DNA from: Deltaproteobacteria bacterium CG_4_8_14_3_um_filter_43_13
Lineage (GTDB): Bacteria > Desulfobacterota > UBA8473
Direction of reading: 5' to 3'
Length of the DNA: 20,886 nt
Assembly: GCA_002782605.1 (NCBI GenBank)
Contig: PFIF01000179.1
Coordinates: 1 to 20,886, forward strand
The notes under the pieces: generated by a model
The model's database searches: none
The model's input: the letters and a program-made list of their open reading frames with translations, nothing else
What the model was told of the DNA's origin: nothing
In this document: piece after piece, positions 14,950-20,859 of the stretch
How the letters are laid out: each line of letters begins with the position of its first letter
Numbering within the stretch: the first letter of the stretch is position 1
Made by a program: the position numbers and the translations under genes

Positions 14950-16070
14950 AACATCTCCAAAAATGCCTGAATTCTTGTCTTTAGCTGACCTAACCCCAAT
15001 GATGGGTGCTCCAGTTCAACCTCCAATACCGGGATATTCTTCTCCTCTAACCTTTTCCTTTGACCTACGAAGTCATATTGAAAGGTATCACAGAACATGA
15101 GTCCATAGAGAATCACACCATCAACCCTATATTCTTCTATCATATTAAACACGTATTCAAATCTGGGGAAAGGGGGTTCCATACAGGCACAGGGAACCAT
15201 ATTAAGGTATCGAAGTCCAATAGCGGCCAGCGGGTTTTGATTATTTTCGACACTGTCCCAGAAATACCTTGTTCCTGAACATAGGTCATCGGTAACTACC
15301 TCAGCTCCACACTCCTCTACCAATCGAATAAATGCTGCATTATCCATTATGCTGCCGCTGATCATTAACCTGGGACCAGGGTTGGAAGAACTCTTTCTCG
15401 GCACAAGTTCAGCTAAAAGCTCTTTTAGAAGCAGGTTGTTTTGATCTTTAGGCATTATCATGCTCGATCGAATAATATCAGATACCTCCACCCCGGATAG
15501 CGGGGGATTGTCTCCTGCCATAAGGCGATGGATCTGTTTTAACAGCATACGGTTTTCATTGCAGATATCGATAGCCTCCACCAGAGAAGCCTCAGTGATC
15601 TCTTGACCCGATAAATCCTCCAGAGATTTTTTTAGCTTTTCCAATTGCCGATAATGATACAGTTGAGAAGAATCAGAAATTTTATGAGGATGGTCAAGCA
15701 GGTAAGAATAAGGTGCCCCTACATATATCCGCCAATTATCATAGAGTCTGCAAACGGCATCACAGGTGTGGGCAACAATAATACCATCCAGAAAGTCATA
15801 CTTTTTTTCTAAGCCCTGGCTTAAACACCCCCTAAGGTAAGGACACATATTGCTTTGCAGATAATCATCCCCTCTGCTTATGACACCTTCATGCCCTATA
15901 ATCCTGATGGGGAGGAAACCGGCAGCGTAAATAATCTCTTCAGGGACATAGTTGCATACCCATCCAATTATCTTTTCCCCCTGATCCTTCCATTTCTTTA
16001 TGGATTCATTCTGAGGAAATGAGTTTAACTCATCCCTCAACCTCTCCATACTATCAATTGAATTTACCAC
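14946..16070 (-). CDS. 2-Hydroxyacyl-CoA dehydratase / benzoyl-CoA reductase family, A-type subunit
   Basis: The 374-residue protein fits the HgdA/BcrC-like side of the family. It has GWVCNYVPEEIIYAAG (34-49, C39), NMCPYLRGC (C76, C82), HTCDAVCRLYDNW (C103, C107), ECGAEVVTDDLCSGTRYF (C254, C264) and LMFCDTFQYDF (C327). In the family three such cysteines hold a [4Fe-4S] cluster; C76, C103 and C327 are the natural candidates. It should pair with the B-type subunit at 11328-12557. The start is a GTG at 16070, chosen because GAGGG precedes it by six bases; an ATG seven codons in is the alternative. It is first in its operon, behind a TTGACA promoter. No substrate can be assigned from sequence alone. 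Confidence 0.85.
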   Translation of the reverse strand: MVNSIDSMERLRDELNSFPQNESIKKWKDQGEKIIGWVCNYVPEEIIYAAGFLPIRIIGHEGVISRGDDYLQSNMCPYLRGCLSQGLEKKYDFLDGIIVAHTCDAVCRLYDNWRIYVGAPYSYLLDHPHKISDSSQLYHYRQLEKLKKSLEDLSGQEITEASLVEAIDICNENRMLLKQIHRLMAGDNPPLSGVEVSDIIRSSMIMPKDQNNLLLKELLAELVPRKSSSNPGPRLMISGSIMDNAAFIRLVEECGAEVVTDDLCSGTRYFWDSVENNQNPLAAIGLRYLNMVPCACMEPPFPRFEYVFNMIEEYRVDGVILYGLMFCDTFQYDFVGQRKRLEEKNIPVLEVELEHPSLGLGQLKTRIQAFLEML

Positions 16071-16135
16071 CGTTATCCCTCATGGTCTAGGTTTGATGAG
16101 ATATTATATTAACCTGTGCACTTTATACACTATTA

Positions 16136-16165
16136 TTTTTACCTTATAGGTTGATTTTTTGTCAA
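16136..16165 (-). promoter_or_regulatory. Likely promoter of the dehydratase operon
   Basis: On the minus strand a consensus TTGACA (plus 16160-16165) is followed after 18 bases by TAAAAA (plus 16136-16141). The -35 is perfect; the -10 is poor, and the region is AT-rich. It lies about 65 bases ahead of the GTG start of the A-type subunit gene. Confidence 0.5.
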
Positions 16166-16210
16166 GGAACTTCTACTGGGTATTGATAATAAATGCTTGA
16201 ATCAATAAAT

Positions 16211-16365
16211 GATGGCTTTGTAAAAAGTCGTCATTCCGGCGGGAGCCGGAATCCAGAGAGCATATAAATACTTGAAAAAACTGGATTCCCGTTCCCCGCT
16301 TTCGCGAGGACAAGCTTCACGGGAATGACAGAATATGGGGTTTTCAGACTTTTTACGAGCCCATC
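16211..16365. repeat. MITE-like element, copy 3, with a different interior
   Basis: The ends GATGGCTTTGTAAAAAGTC and GACTTTTTACGAGCCCATC are inverted repeats like those of copies 1 and 2. AATAAAT lies directly outside both ends (16204-16210 and 16366-16372), a likely target duplication. The interior is unlike copies 1 and 2: it carries CATTCCGGCGGGAGCCGGAA and its counterpart TTCCCG..CGGGAATGAC, the repeat often mistranslated as VIPAKAGIQ in related genomes. It is 155 bp and non-coding. Confidence 0.8.
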
Positions 16366-16511
16366 AATAAATGGATATTTTAAAGGCAGATGGAAAAGAA
16401 AGAGAGGTTAATTTGAATAATCATAGGTTAAACCAGAAGGTATAAAAGACAGACGAGGGAGGGTACTGCCAATCCTATTCTCAAAAAATACTTGCTGGGA
16501 GATGATAGGGT

Positions 16512-16814
16512 TTAACAGCCTGAAAGGAAGCCAGCTTTAACTTTAAAGCCACCGGTATAAACCCCATCTGAATAGTCTATTTTTATATCCTTGAAAATCT
16601 TAATCCTAAGGGCAGTTTCTGGGGAAAGCAAGAAGTCAATCCCATCTTCTCGGACTATACTGTCATTTTCCTTTGGTTCATCCAGAACCAGGTCTAACTT
16701 AGGGCCAGATCATCCCATCCCTTTCATATCCAGTCTAAATAACTTACCTTCGCTTCCTTCCTCTCGTAGTAAATGGTTCAGCTTCTCCTTGGCTTTGTCG
16801 GCAATATGAAACAT
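16512..16814 (-). CDS. HesB/IscA-like selenoprotein (TGA at codon 35 read as selenocysteine)
   Basis: Reading through one in-frame TGA (16710-16712) gives a 100-residue protein. It starts at ATG 16814 (GGAG six bases upstream) and ends in TAA. The flanks of the TGA are RLDMKGMG-U-SGPKLDLVLDEPKEND. This matches the HesB-related selenoprotein family, in which Sec or Cys occupies the conserved metal-binding position within G-(C/U)-(S/A)-G-P-x-L-x-L-x-L-DEP. The family is thought to act in iron-sulfur cluster handling. The frame is open on both sides, and the sequence stays family-like after the TGA. A candidate SECIS hairpin follows it. The C-terminus has one cysteine (C100) instead of the CGC of IscA. 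Standard gene callers will split or miss it. A nonsense mutation is the alternative but would be unlikely to fall exactly at the Sec position. Confidence 0.85.
16674..16690 (-). promoter_or_regulatory. Candidate bacterial SECIS hairpin
   Basis: On the coding (minus) strand TGGTTC pairs perfectly with GAACCA around a 5-base loop TGGAT. The stem begins 20 bases after the TGA, so the loop is about 26 bases away. Bacterial SECIS elements lie just downstream of the UGA inside the coding region, with a short stem and a small apical loop having a G in its first two positions; all are met here. An outer CC/GG pair may extend the stem. Confidence 0.6.
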
Positions 16815-16835
16815 ACTTTACTCCTTTGTTAACTG

Positions 16836-16841
16836 ATTATA
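16836..16841 (-). promoter_or_regulatory. Consensus -10 box ahead of the HesB-like selenoprotein gene
   Basis: On the minus strand a perfect TATAAT lies 21 bases upstream of the ATG. The best -35 candidate (CTGACC, 19 bases further up) is poor. If used, the leader would be very short. Confidence 0.45.
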
Positions 16842-16946
16842 AAATTACAACCAGGGTACAGGTCAGGGAAAACAGTAAAATAGGAATAAATAGCATGCTT
16901 TTTTTGAAATTGGAAGAAAAAAATGTTTATCTGTCAAGCCAATTTA

Positions 16947-17068
16947 GAAATGTCCAAACTCCAGTCCCCTGCTTTAGCAGGGGCAGACTTGTTGCAGCGT
17001 ACCCCTAAGTACGCCTCTATCCCTTTGGATTTGGGCGCCTTGCACCTGGAGCTTTTTACGGGCCCATC
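16947..17068. repeat. Degenerate or third-type repeat with one recognisable MITE end
   Basis: The right end AGCTTTTTACGGGCCCATC followed by AATTTT resembles the right ends of the other MITE-like copies. Inside is the hairpin CCCCTGCTTTAGCAGGGG (16976-16993), which is not shared with the other copies. The left end is unclear: AATTTA at 16941-16946 may be the matching flank, but no TCGTAAAAAG end is visible there. Confidence 0.45.
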
Positions 17069-17258
17069 AATTTTAGGGGATCGAATAAAAGTACGGTACG
17101 GGAATGCAAAGCTTTGATGGTAAAGGACACTATGTTTTGTGTGTATATAAATCTACAATAAATTCTTCTTGATTTTGGAAGTAACTACAGATAATATGAA
17201 AAGAGAACCACATAATATTGACCCATAGTTATTTTTTATATGGGAGGATGGGTGGAAG

Positions 17259-17447
17259 ATGAAAAATGGCTTGGATACAAAACTTCCTTTAATACAGGAT
17301 GCGGATCTTGACGGAAAGGTTGTTTTGCTAAGGGTTGACCATAATGTGGTAAAAGGAGGAGTCATAAAAGACCCATACAGGATAGATAGCACATTGGGTA
17401 CAATCTATAACATCGTGGAAAGGGGAGGGGGCGGCCTATCCTTATGA
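17259..17447 (+). pseudogene. N-terminal part of a phosphoglycerate-kinase-like gene, cut by a frameshift
   Basis: Residues 1-56 match the PGK N-terminus: KVVLLRVDHNVV (RVDFNVP-type substrate motif, R25, D27, N29) and YRIDSTLGTI (R41). The reading frame then meets a run of five G (17427-17431), passes into wrong-frame sequence and stops at TGA 17445-17447. In the frame used by the downstream part the sequence reads R-P-I-L-M-T-H-V-G-R-P, exactly what PGK needs next, so the two frames belong to one ancestral gene. Removing two G or adding one G would restore it. The ATG is preceded by GGAGG eleven bases upstream. The TGA overlaps the ATG of the next frame (ATGA), so re-initiation is conceivable, but an indel or a sequencing error in the G-run is simpler. 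Confidence 0.75.
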
Positions 17448-18571
17448 CCCATGTGGGGCGGCCACGTAACAAAAAAACAGGAGAGATAAACTGTACCCCA
17501 GGCAATTCTGTAGAGCCCATTGTAGAATACCTGGAACGCAAGCTGCACATAAAGTTTCATATACCAAAGTTCAATATAGATTCTGGAAAAGGGATTCCAG
17601 GTATAGATACATCTATAAATCTGGCGATAAAAGACTTAAGGAATAGAAATATAGGGGGTATATATCTTCCAAATACCAGATGGTTTCAAGGAGAAGAGGT
17701 AGGTGGAGACGTTCGGCAAAGCTTTGCCCTGCAACTTGCAGGCTTAGCAGATGTCTATGTTAATGATGCCTTTGGGAGCTGGCAGGCCCATGCCTCAACA
17801 TACGATATTACCAAACACTTGCCCTCATTCGCTGGATTTTTAATGCAGCAGGAGATAAAAAACCTAAGCTATGTATTAGAGCCTACCAGACCCTTTGTAG
17901 CTGTTGTTGCCGGTGCCAAATATGATACTAAAATAGAGCCATTAAAAGAAATCTACAAGAAAGTGGACCACCTTATACTAGGCGGTGTCATATACAATAC
18001 CTTTCTAAGTGCTAAGTATAAGGTGCAGATAGAGGGTATCCCTGAGTCAGAGGTTATAGCAGCTGAGGATTTAGTTGAGACCGACAAGAAGGGTCACAAG
18101 ATAATAGAATTGCCCTATGTGGTTGAATCAGATACCCTGGAAGGAAGGATTCCAGGGGAATACAGAACGATATCAATTAGGGATTTTAAAAAAGGAAAGG
18201 GGATTGGTTACATATTGGATGTTGATCCTAAATCCTTCGAGGACAAAAGGGTCTCAAGCATTATAGGGGATGCCAGGACTATCTTCGTAAACGCAGTGAT
18301 GGGATTTACCCCTCATTTTACAGCCGGATCAGAGGTGCTGGATAGAACCATTGATCAGAACAGAGAGGCAAGAAAACTGTATGGTGGAGGAGATACGCTA
18401 CAGGAATTCAAAAACCTTTGTCCTGGCTTGTATTTGGCCGTTCTGGATGATGCCCAGTATTACTTCTTCACAGGGGGAGGAAGCGTACTCAAGGCTATCC
18501 AGGAAGGAAGTCCATATGGTATGGAACCCATACGGGGACTGATAGAAAATGGTGGAAAGCTACCCAAGTAG
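17444..18571 (+). CDS. Divergent phosphoglycerate-kinase-like protein (main part)
   Basis: These 375 residues carry the rest of PGK: MTHVGRP (H3, R6), NTRWFQGEE (R79), DVYVNDAFG, AGAKYDTKI (K159, nucleotide site), YGGGDT and FTGGGS. Several otherwise invariant places differ. The HRAHAS motif, whose histidine and arginine contact 3-phosphoglycerate, is SWQAHAS here (W113, Q114) and one residue shorter. The NGPMG nucleotide motif is NAVMG. No frameshift occurs within this part, so the sequence has been kept coding. Together with the 5' fragment it would be about 430 residues, slightly longer than a typical PGK. It could be a paralogue with altered specificity, a recent pseudogene, or an intact gene with a sequencing error. 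It is not safely the glycolytic enzyme. Confidence 0.75.
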   Translation: MTHVGRPRNKKTGEINCTPGNSVEPIVEYLERKLHIKFHIPKFNIDSGKGIPGIDTSINLAIKDLRNRNIGGIYLPNTRWFQGEEVGGDVRQSFALQLAGLADVYVNDAFGSWQAHASTYDITKHLPSFAGFLMQQEIKNLSYVLEPTRPFVAVVAGAKYDTKIEPLKEIYKKVDHLILGGVIYNTFLSAKYKVQIEGIPESEVIAAEDLVETDKKGHKIIELPYVVESDTLEGRIPGEYRTISIRDFKKGKGIGYILDVDPKSFEDKRVSSIIGDARTIFVNAVMGFTPHFTAGSEVLDRTIDQNREARKLYGGGDTLQEFKNLCPGLYLAVLDDAQYYFFTGGGSVLKAIQEGSPYGMEPIRGLIENGGKLPK

Positions 18572-18735
18572 GGAATATTCATTGATTATAAAGATAAAAT
18601 GTGACACATTATAAAACTCAAATGTCAAATCAAGCACAAAATCCAAATAATAGAAGCATTAAAATAAATATAAAGGAGGGTCGAGTAAGCAGGTTTCAGG
18701 CTAAAGAGTTTGAACCGCTTAGTTGAGAATAGAAT

Positions 18736-18828
18736 ATGGGCAGTGTTGTGAAGAAGAGAAGGAAAAAGATACGTAAGCATAAATACAAAAAATTACGATC
18801 CCGTACGCGACATAAAAGGAGAAAATGA
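18736..18828 (+). CDS. AURKAIP1/COX24-type basic mini-protein
   Basis: This 30-residue, extremely basic peptide starts MGSVVKKRRKKIRKHKYKK and ends RTRHKRRK, so more than half its residues are Lys, Arg or His. It matches the pattern of the bacterial AURKAIP1/COX24-domain mini-proteins (MGSVxKKRRKxMxKxKxKKxxxRTRxxRRK). Some of these are small-ribosomal-subunit proteins, as shown for bS22 in mycobacteria, and the role is inferred here by similarity. It is too short for most gene callers. The ribosome-binding site is weak (a purine-rich GAGAATAGAAT just ahead). It lies 164 bases after the PGK-like gene, and nothing else is seen in that gap. Confidence 0.8.
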   Translation: MGSVVKKRRKKIRKHKYKKLRSRTRHKRRK

Positions 18829-18920
18829 TTAATACCTTCAAATTAAATATGTAAATATTTTTGTAATTTTCCCATAGATTATTCGTAATGGGTGTTACTT
18901 AACAATTATAGATTTTTTTA

Positions 18921-18962
18921 CCCCGTACCCAGAAAGCCCCGTCCTATGGGCAGGGTGCGGGG
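18921..18962 (+). promoter_or_regulatory. Structured RNA candidate upstream of the helicase-loader operon
   Basis: CCCCGTACCC (18921-18930) pairs with GGGTGCGGGG (18953-18962) over 10 bp with one G-U. Inside, GCCC (18936-18939) pairs with GGGC (18948-18951). A long T-run precedes it (18913-18919) and only TTT follows, so it is at best a weak terminator. It could be a leader structure of the operon starting at 19015; I recognise no riboswitch class. Confidence 0.4.
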
Positions 18963-19014
18963 TTTACTAAGGGGATTAGATAAACAAAAACACTATTCCT
19001 ACGGAGGTGTTCTT

Positions 19015-19248
19015 ATGGAATGGAACAAAAAAGAAAAATATATTCAAAGTCTTGAAAATTGGATTGACAGTACCTACGATGAAATAGACTTTGCTGAAAA
19101 ACTGATAGCCTTTATAGAAGACTCTATGTCTGAGAATGATTTCATCGAAAGGGCACACAAAGAGGCAGAAAGGTATCACAATACCTGTATTAAAGACGAG
19201 TTGTATTCGATAATATACAGTATTGTATTGCCAAATAGCTCAAACTGA
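19015..19248 (+). CDS. Small acidic protein of unknown function, first gene of the DnaC-like operon
   Basis: The 77-residue product begins MEWNKKEKYIQSLENWIDST and is rich in Glu, Asp, Ile and Tyr. It looks helical throughout, with no signal peptide, no metal motif and one cysteine. The frame is open upstream to 18892, but that part translates the hairpin at 18921-18962. ATG 19015 is chosen because GGAGG lies seven bases ahead. It ends 22 bases before the next gene. I do not recognise the family; its place suggests a link with the two replication-type genes that follow. Confidence 0.65.
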   Translation: MEWNKKEKYIQSLENWIDSTYDEIDFAEKLIAFIEDSMSENDFIERAHKEAERYHNTCIKDELYSIIYSIVLPNSSN

Positions 19249-19270
19249 AAAAATCTTATGGGAGCTAAAG

Positions 19271-19963
19271 TTGAGTTTAATAAACAGGAACAATTTAAGC
19301 TATCTTTACTGTGTAGAACAGTATTTTTTGTCCCTGACCAAAATTGGAACAGCCCTTTCTCCTTTAGATTATCAGATAATTAAATCATGGGAGAAGAGAG
19401 GGGTCCCTTTAAACATTGTCTGCAATGCGATAAAGAGAGGAATCGAATCTTTCAAAAAAACCTACGGGCTTAATAAACCCCTGCCGAAATCGATTAAGTA
19501 CTGTGAAAATTTAGTAGAAGAAGAGTTAGTCAATTACAAGAGGCGCAAAGTAGGAGCCCATTTTAAGCAAGCAGGAGAATTGGAAGAGAAAATAATCATT
19601 TTAAGAAAAATAAATGTATTGATTGATAAAATAGCCAAGGTTACCGATAGAGAAAAAGACGAAAAAGTCAGGAAATTATATGCTGCGGTTTATGATAGAA
19701 CTCTAAAATTAAGTTCCAATATAGATGAAAACTATCTGTTTATATATACAGAAGTAGAAAAGATAGACAAATATTTCATTAACGAATTCCTTAAATTAAT
19801 GTCACCTGACGACGTAACCGCTCTTATGAAAGAAGCAGAAAAGAAATTATCTTTACATAAAACTAAGATGAATCAAGAGGCATATGAAAGGACTTTTATA
19901 AATCTAAGAAATCTTCTTGTTAGAGAAAGGTATGGATTATTGAAAATTGAGATTGGAGATTAA
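19271..19963 (+). CDS. Uncharacterised helical protein, possible DnaD-like partner of the AAA+ ATPase
   Basis: This 230-residue, lysine- and glutamate-rich protein has no signal peptide or membrane segment. Near the N-terminus is LSPLDYQIIKSWEKRGVPLN followed by VCNAIKRGI. This winged-helix-like pattern is what I associate with proteins encoded next to DnaC-type loaders; that association is from memory, not a search. The C-terminal half looks coiled-coil-like. The frame is open from 19223, but I choose TTG 19271 because GGGAG precedes it by six bases and the earlier start would overlap the upstream gene. Its stop is two bases before the GTG of the ATPase gene, so the two are co-translated. 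A role with the ATPase in replication or helicase loading is inference. Confidence 0.65.
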   Translation: MSLINRNNLSYLYCVEQYFLSLTKIGTALSPLDYQIIKSWEKRGVPLNIVCNAIKRGIESFKKTYGLNKPLPKSIKYCENLVEEELVNYKRRKVGAHFKQAGELEEKIIILRKINVLIDKIAKVTDREKDEKVRKLYAAVYDRTLKLSSNIDENYLFIYTEVEKIDKYFINEFLKLMSPDDVTALMKEAEKKLSLHKTKMNQEAYERTFINLRNLLVRERYGLLKIEIGD

Positions 19964-19965
19964 CA

Positions 19966-20838
19966 GTGGGAAAGCGGGTTTGTGATAATTGCAAGGGCAA
20001 AAGGTATGTGATTTTTCAGAAGGGGAAGTTTGCCAGGGCAATAATATGCGAAAGATGCCACAGTGTTTGTGATAAATGTGGCGGAGATGGGATCATCTTT
20101 AAAAAGGGCGAAAATAACTATACATATGCCAATAAATGTGACTGTACTATGTTAAAAAACAGATCGGTGCTTTTTAATGAGGCCATGATCCCTGCTCAAT
20201 TTGCCCAGGTTACCCTGGAGGACTTTCAAATCAGTCATCATACCCAAGAAGAGGCTCGAACCAATTCTCAAAAGTTTGTCGACTCTTATCCTATACAGGA
20301 AAGAGGGTTACTCTTTATGGGACCGGTAGGGGTGGGGAAAACCCATTTGGCTGTGGGTATTATAAAGAAATTAACCCTGGAAAAGGGTGTTAGCTGTAAG
20401 TTTGTTGACTTTTTCCATCTCCTGGCAGATATCAAAGAAGGATATTCCGGGGGAAAATCTGATAAGGAAATAATAGAGCCATTTGTAAAAGCCCCTGTTC
20501 TGGTTGTAGATGAATTGGGGAAGGGCAGAAATAATGAATGGGAATCCAACATCCTGGATCAGATAATCTCTAGTAGATACAACAATTCAAATGAGTTGGT
20601 TACTATAATTACCACTAATTATACTACAAGGAGAGATTCTACCTTGAGTGTAACCAGAACCAGGGCGACGAAAAATCTTTTAGTTTCGACCAAGGATAAA
20701 AATTATGAGAAGGAAGTCTTGCAGGAAACCTTGCAGGAGAGGGTAGGAGAAAGGATCTTTTCAAGGTTGGTAGAACTATGCAGAATCATTGAAATAGAGG
20801 GAAAGGACTTTAGGGGGTTGAAATACAGTGAGGATTGA
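19966..20838 (+). CDS. DnaC/IstB-like AAA+ ATPase with N-terminal zinc-ribbon region
   Basis: The 290-residue protein begins with a cysteine-rich region (C6-C9, C28-C31, C35-C38, C58 and C60), likely binding one or two zinc ions. The AAA+ core follows: Walker A GPVGVGKT (119-126), Walker B VLVVDE (178-183), sensor 1 TTN (216-218), and the arginine-containing RVGERIFSRL near the C-terminus. This core is that of DnaC helicase loaders and IstB transposition ATPases. No transposase or inverted ends of an IS21-type element are seen nearby, so a helicase-loader-like role is favoured. The start is GTG 19966, with GGAG seven bases ahead. The segment between sensor 1 and RVGERIF is longer than in typical DnaC. 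No dnaB is in the window. Confidence 0.85.
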   Translation: MGKRVCDNCKGKRYVIFQKGKFARAIICERCHSVCDKCGGDGIIFKKGENNYTYANKCDCTMLKNRSVLFNEAMIPAQFAQVTLEDFQISHHTQEEARTNSQKFVDSYPIQERGLLFMGPVGVGKTHLAVGIIKKLTLEKGVSCKFVDFFHLLADIKEGYSGGKSDKEIIEPFVKAPVLVVDELGKGRNNEWESNILDQIISSRYNNSNELVTIITTNYTTRRDSTLSVTRTRATKNLLVSTKDKNYEKEVLQETLQERVGERIFSRLVELCRIIEIEGKDFRGLKYSED

Positions 20839-20859
20839 TGATGTATGAAGTGTAAGTTT

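Larger units (their letters stand above)
16071..16511. other. Non-coding gap holding a promoter and a MITE-like element
   Basis: No gene is seen here. The stretch contains the likely promoter of the dehydratase operon (16136-16165), MITE-like copy 3 (16211-16365), and about 140 bases of AT-rich sequence down to the stop of the HesB-like selenoprotein gene. That last part shows no recognisable structure and no clear terminator. Confidence 0.6.
16815..17258. other. Non-coding gap between divergent selenoprotein and PGK-like genes
   Basis: No gene is supported here. The gap holds the -10 box of the selenoprotein gene, a degenerate repeat at about 16947-17068, and the 5' leader of the PGK-like gene. 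Small open frames across 16826-17117 are translations of repeat sequence. Confidence 0.55.

Noticed and set aside
16591..16809. 72-residue open frame on the plus strand
   Set aside because: It is the antisense of the HesB-like selenoprotein gene and shows no protein-like pattern.
16826..17117. Two small plus-strand open frames of 60 and 64 residues
   Set aside because: They translate repeat sequence, have no ribosome-binding site of note, and lack any family-like pattern.
17427..17447. Programmed -1 frameshift in the PGK-like gene
   Set aside because: The zero-frame codons GGA GGG GGC do not make a good slippery heptamer, and no downstream pseudoknot is evident; an indel or sequencing error is simpler. 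Kept only as a minor possibility.
19966..20838. IstB of an IS21-type insertion sequence
   Set aside because: No IstA transposase or terminal inverted repeats lie nearby, and the Cys-rich N-terminus and the two partner genes do not fit.
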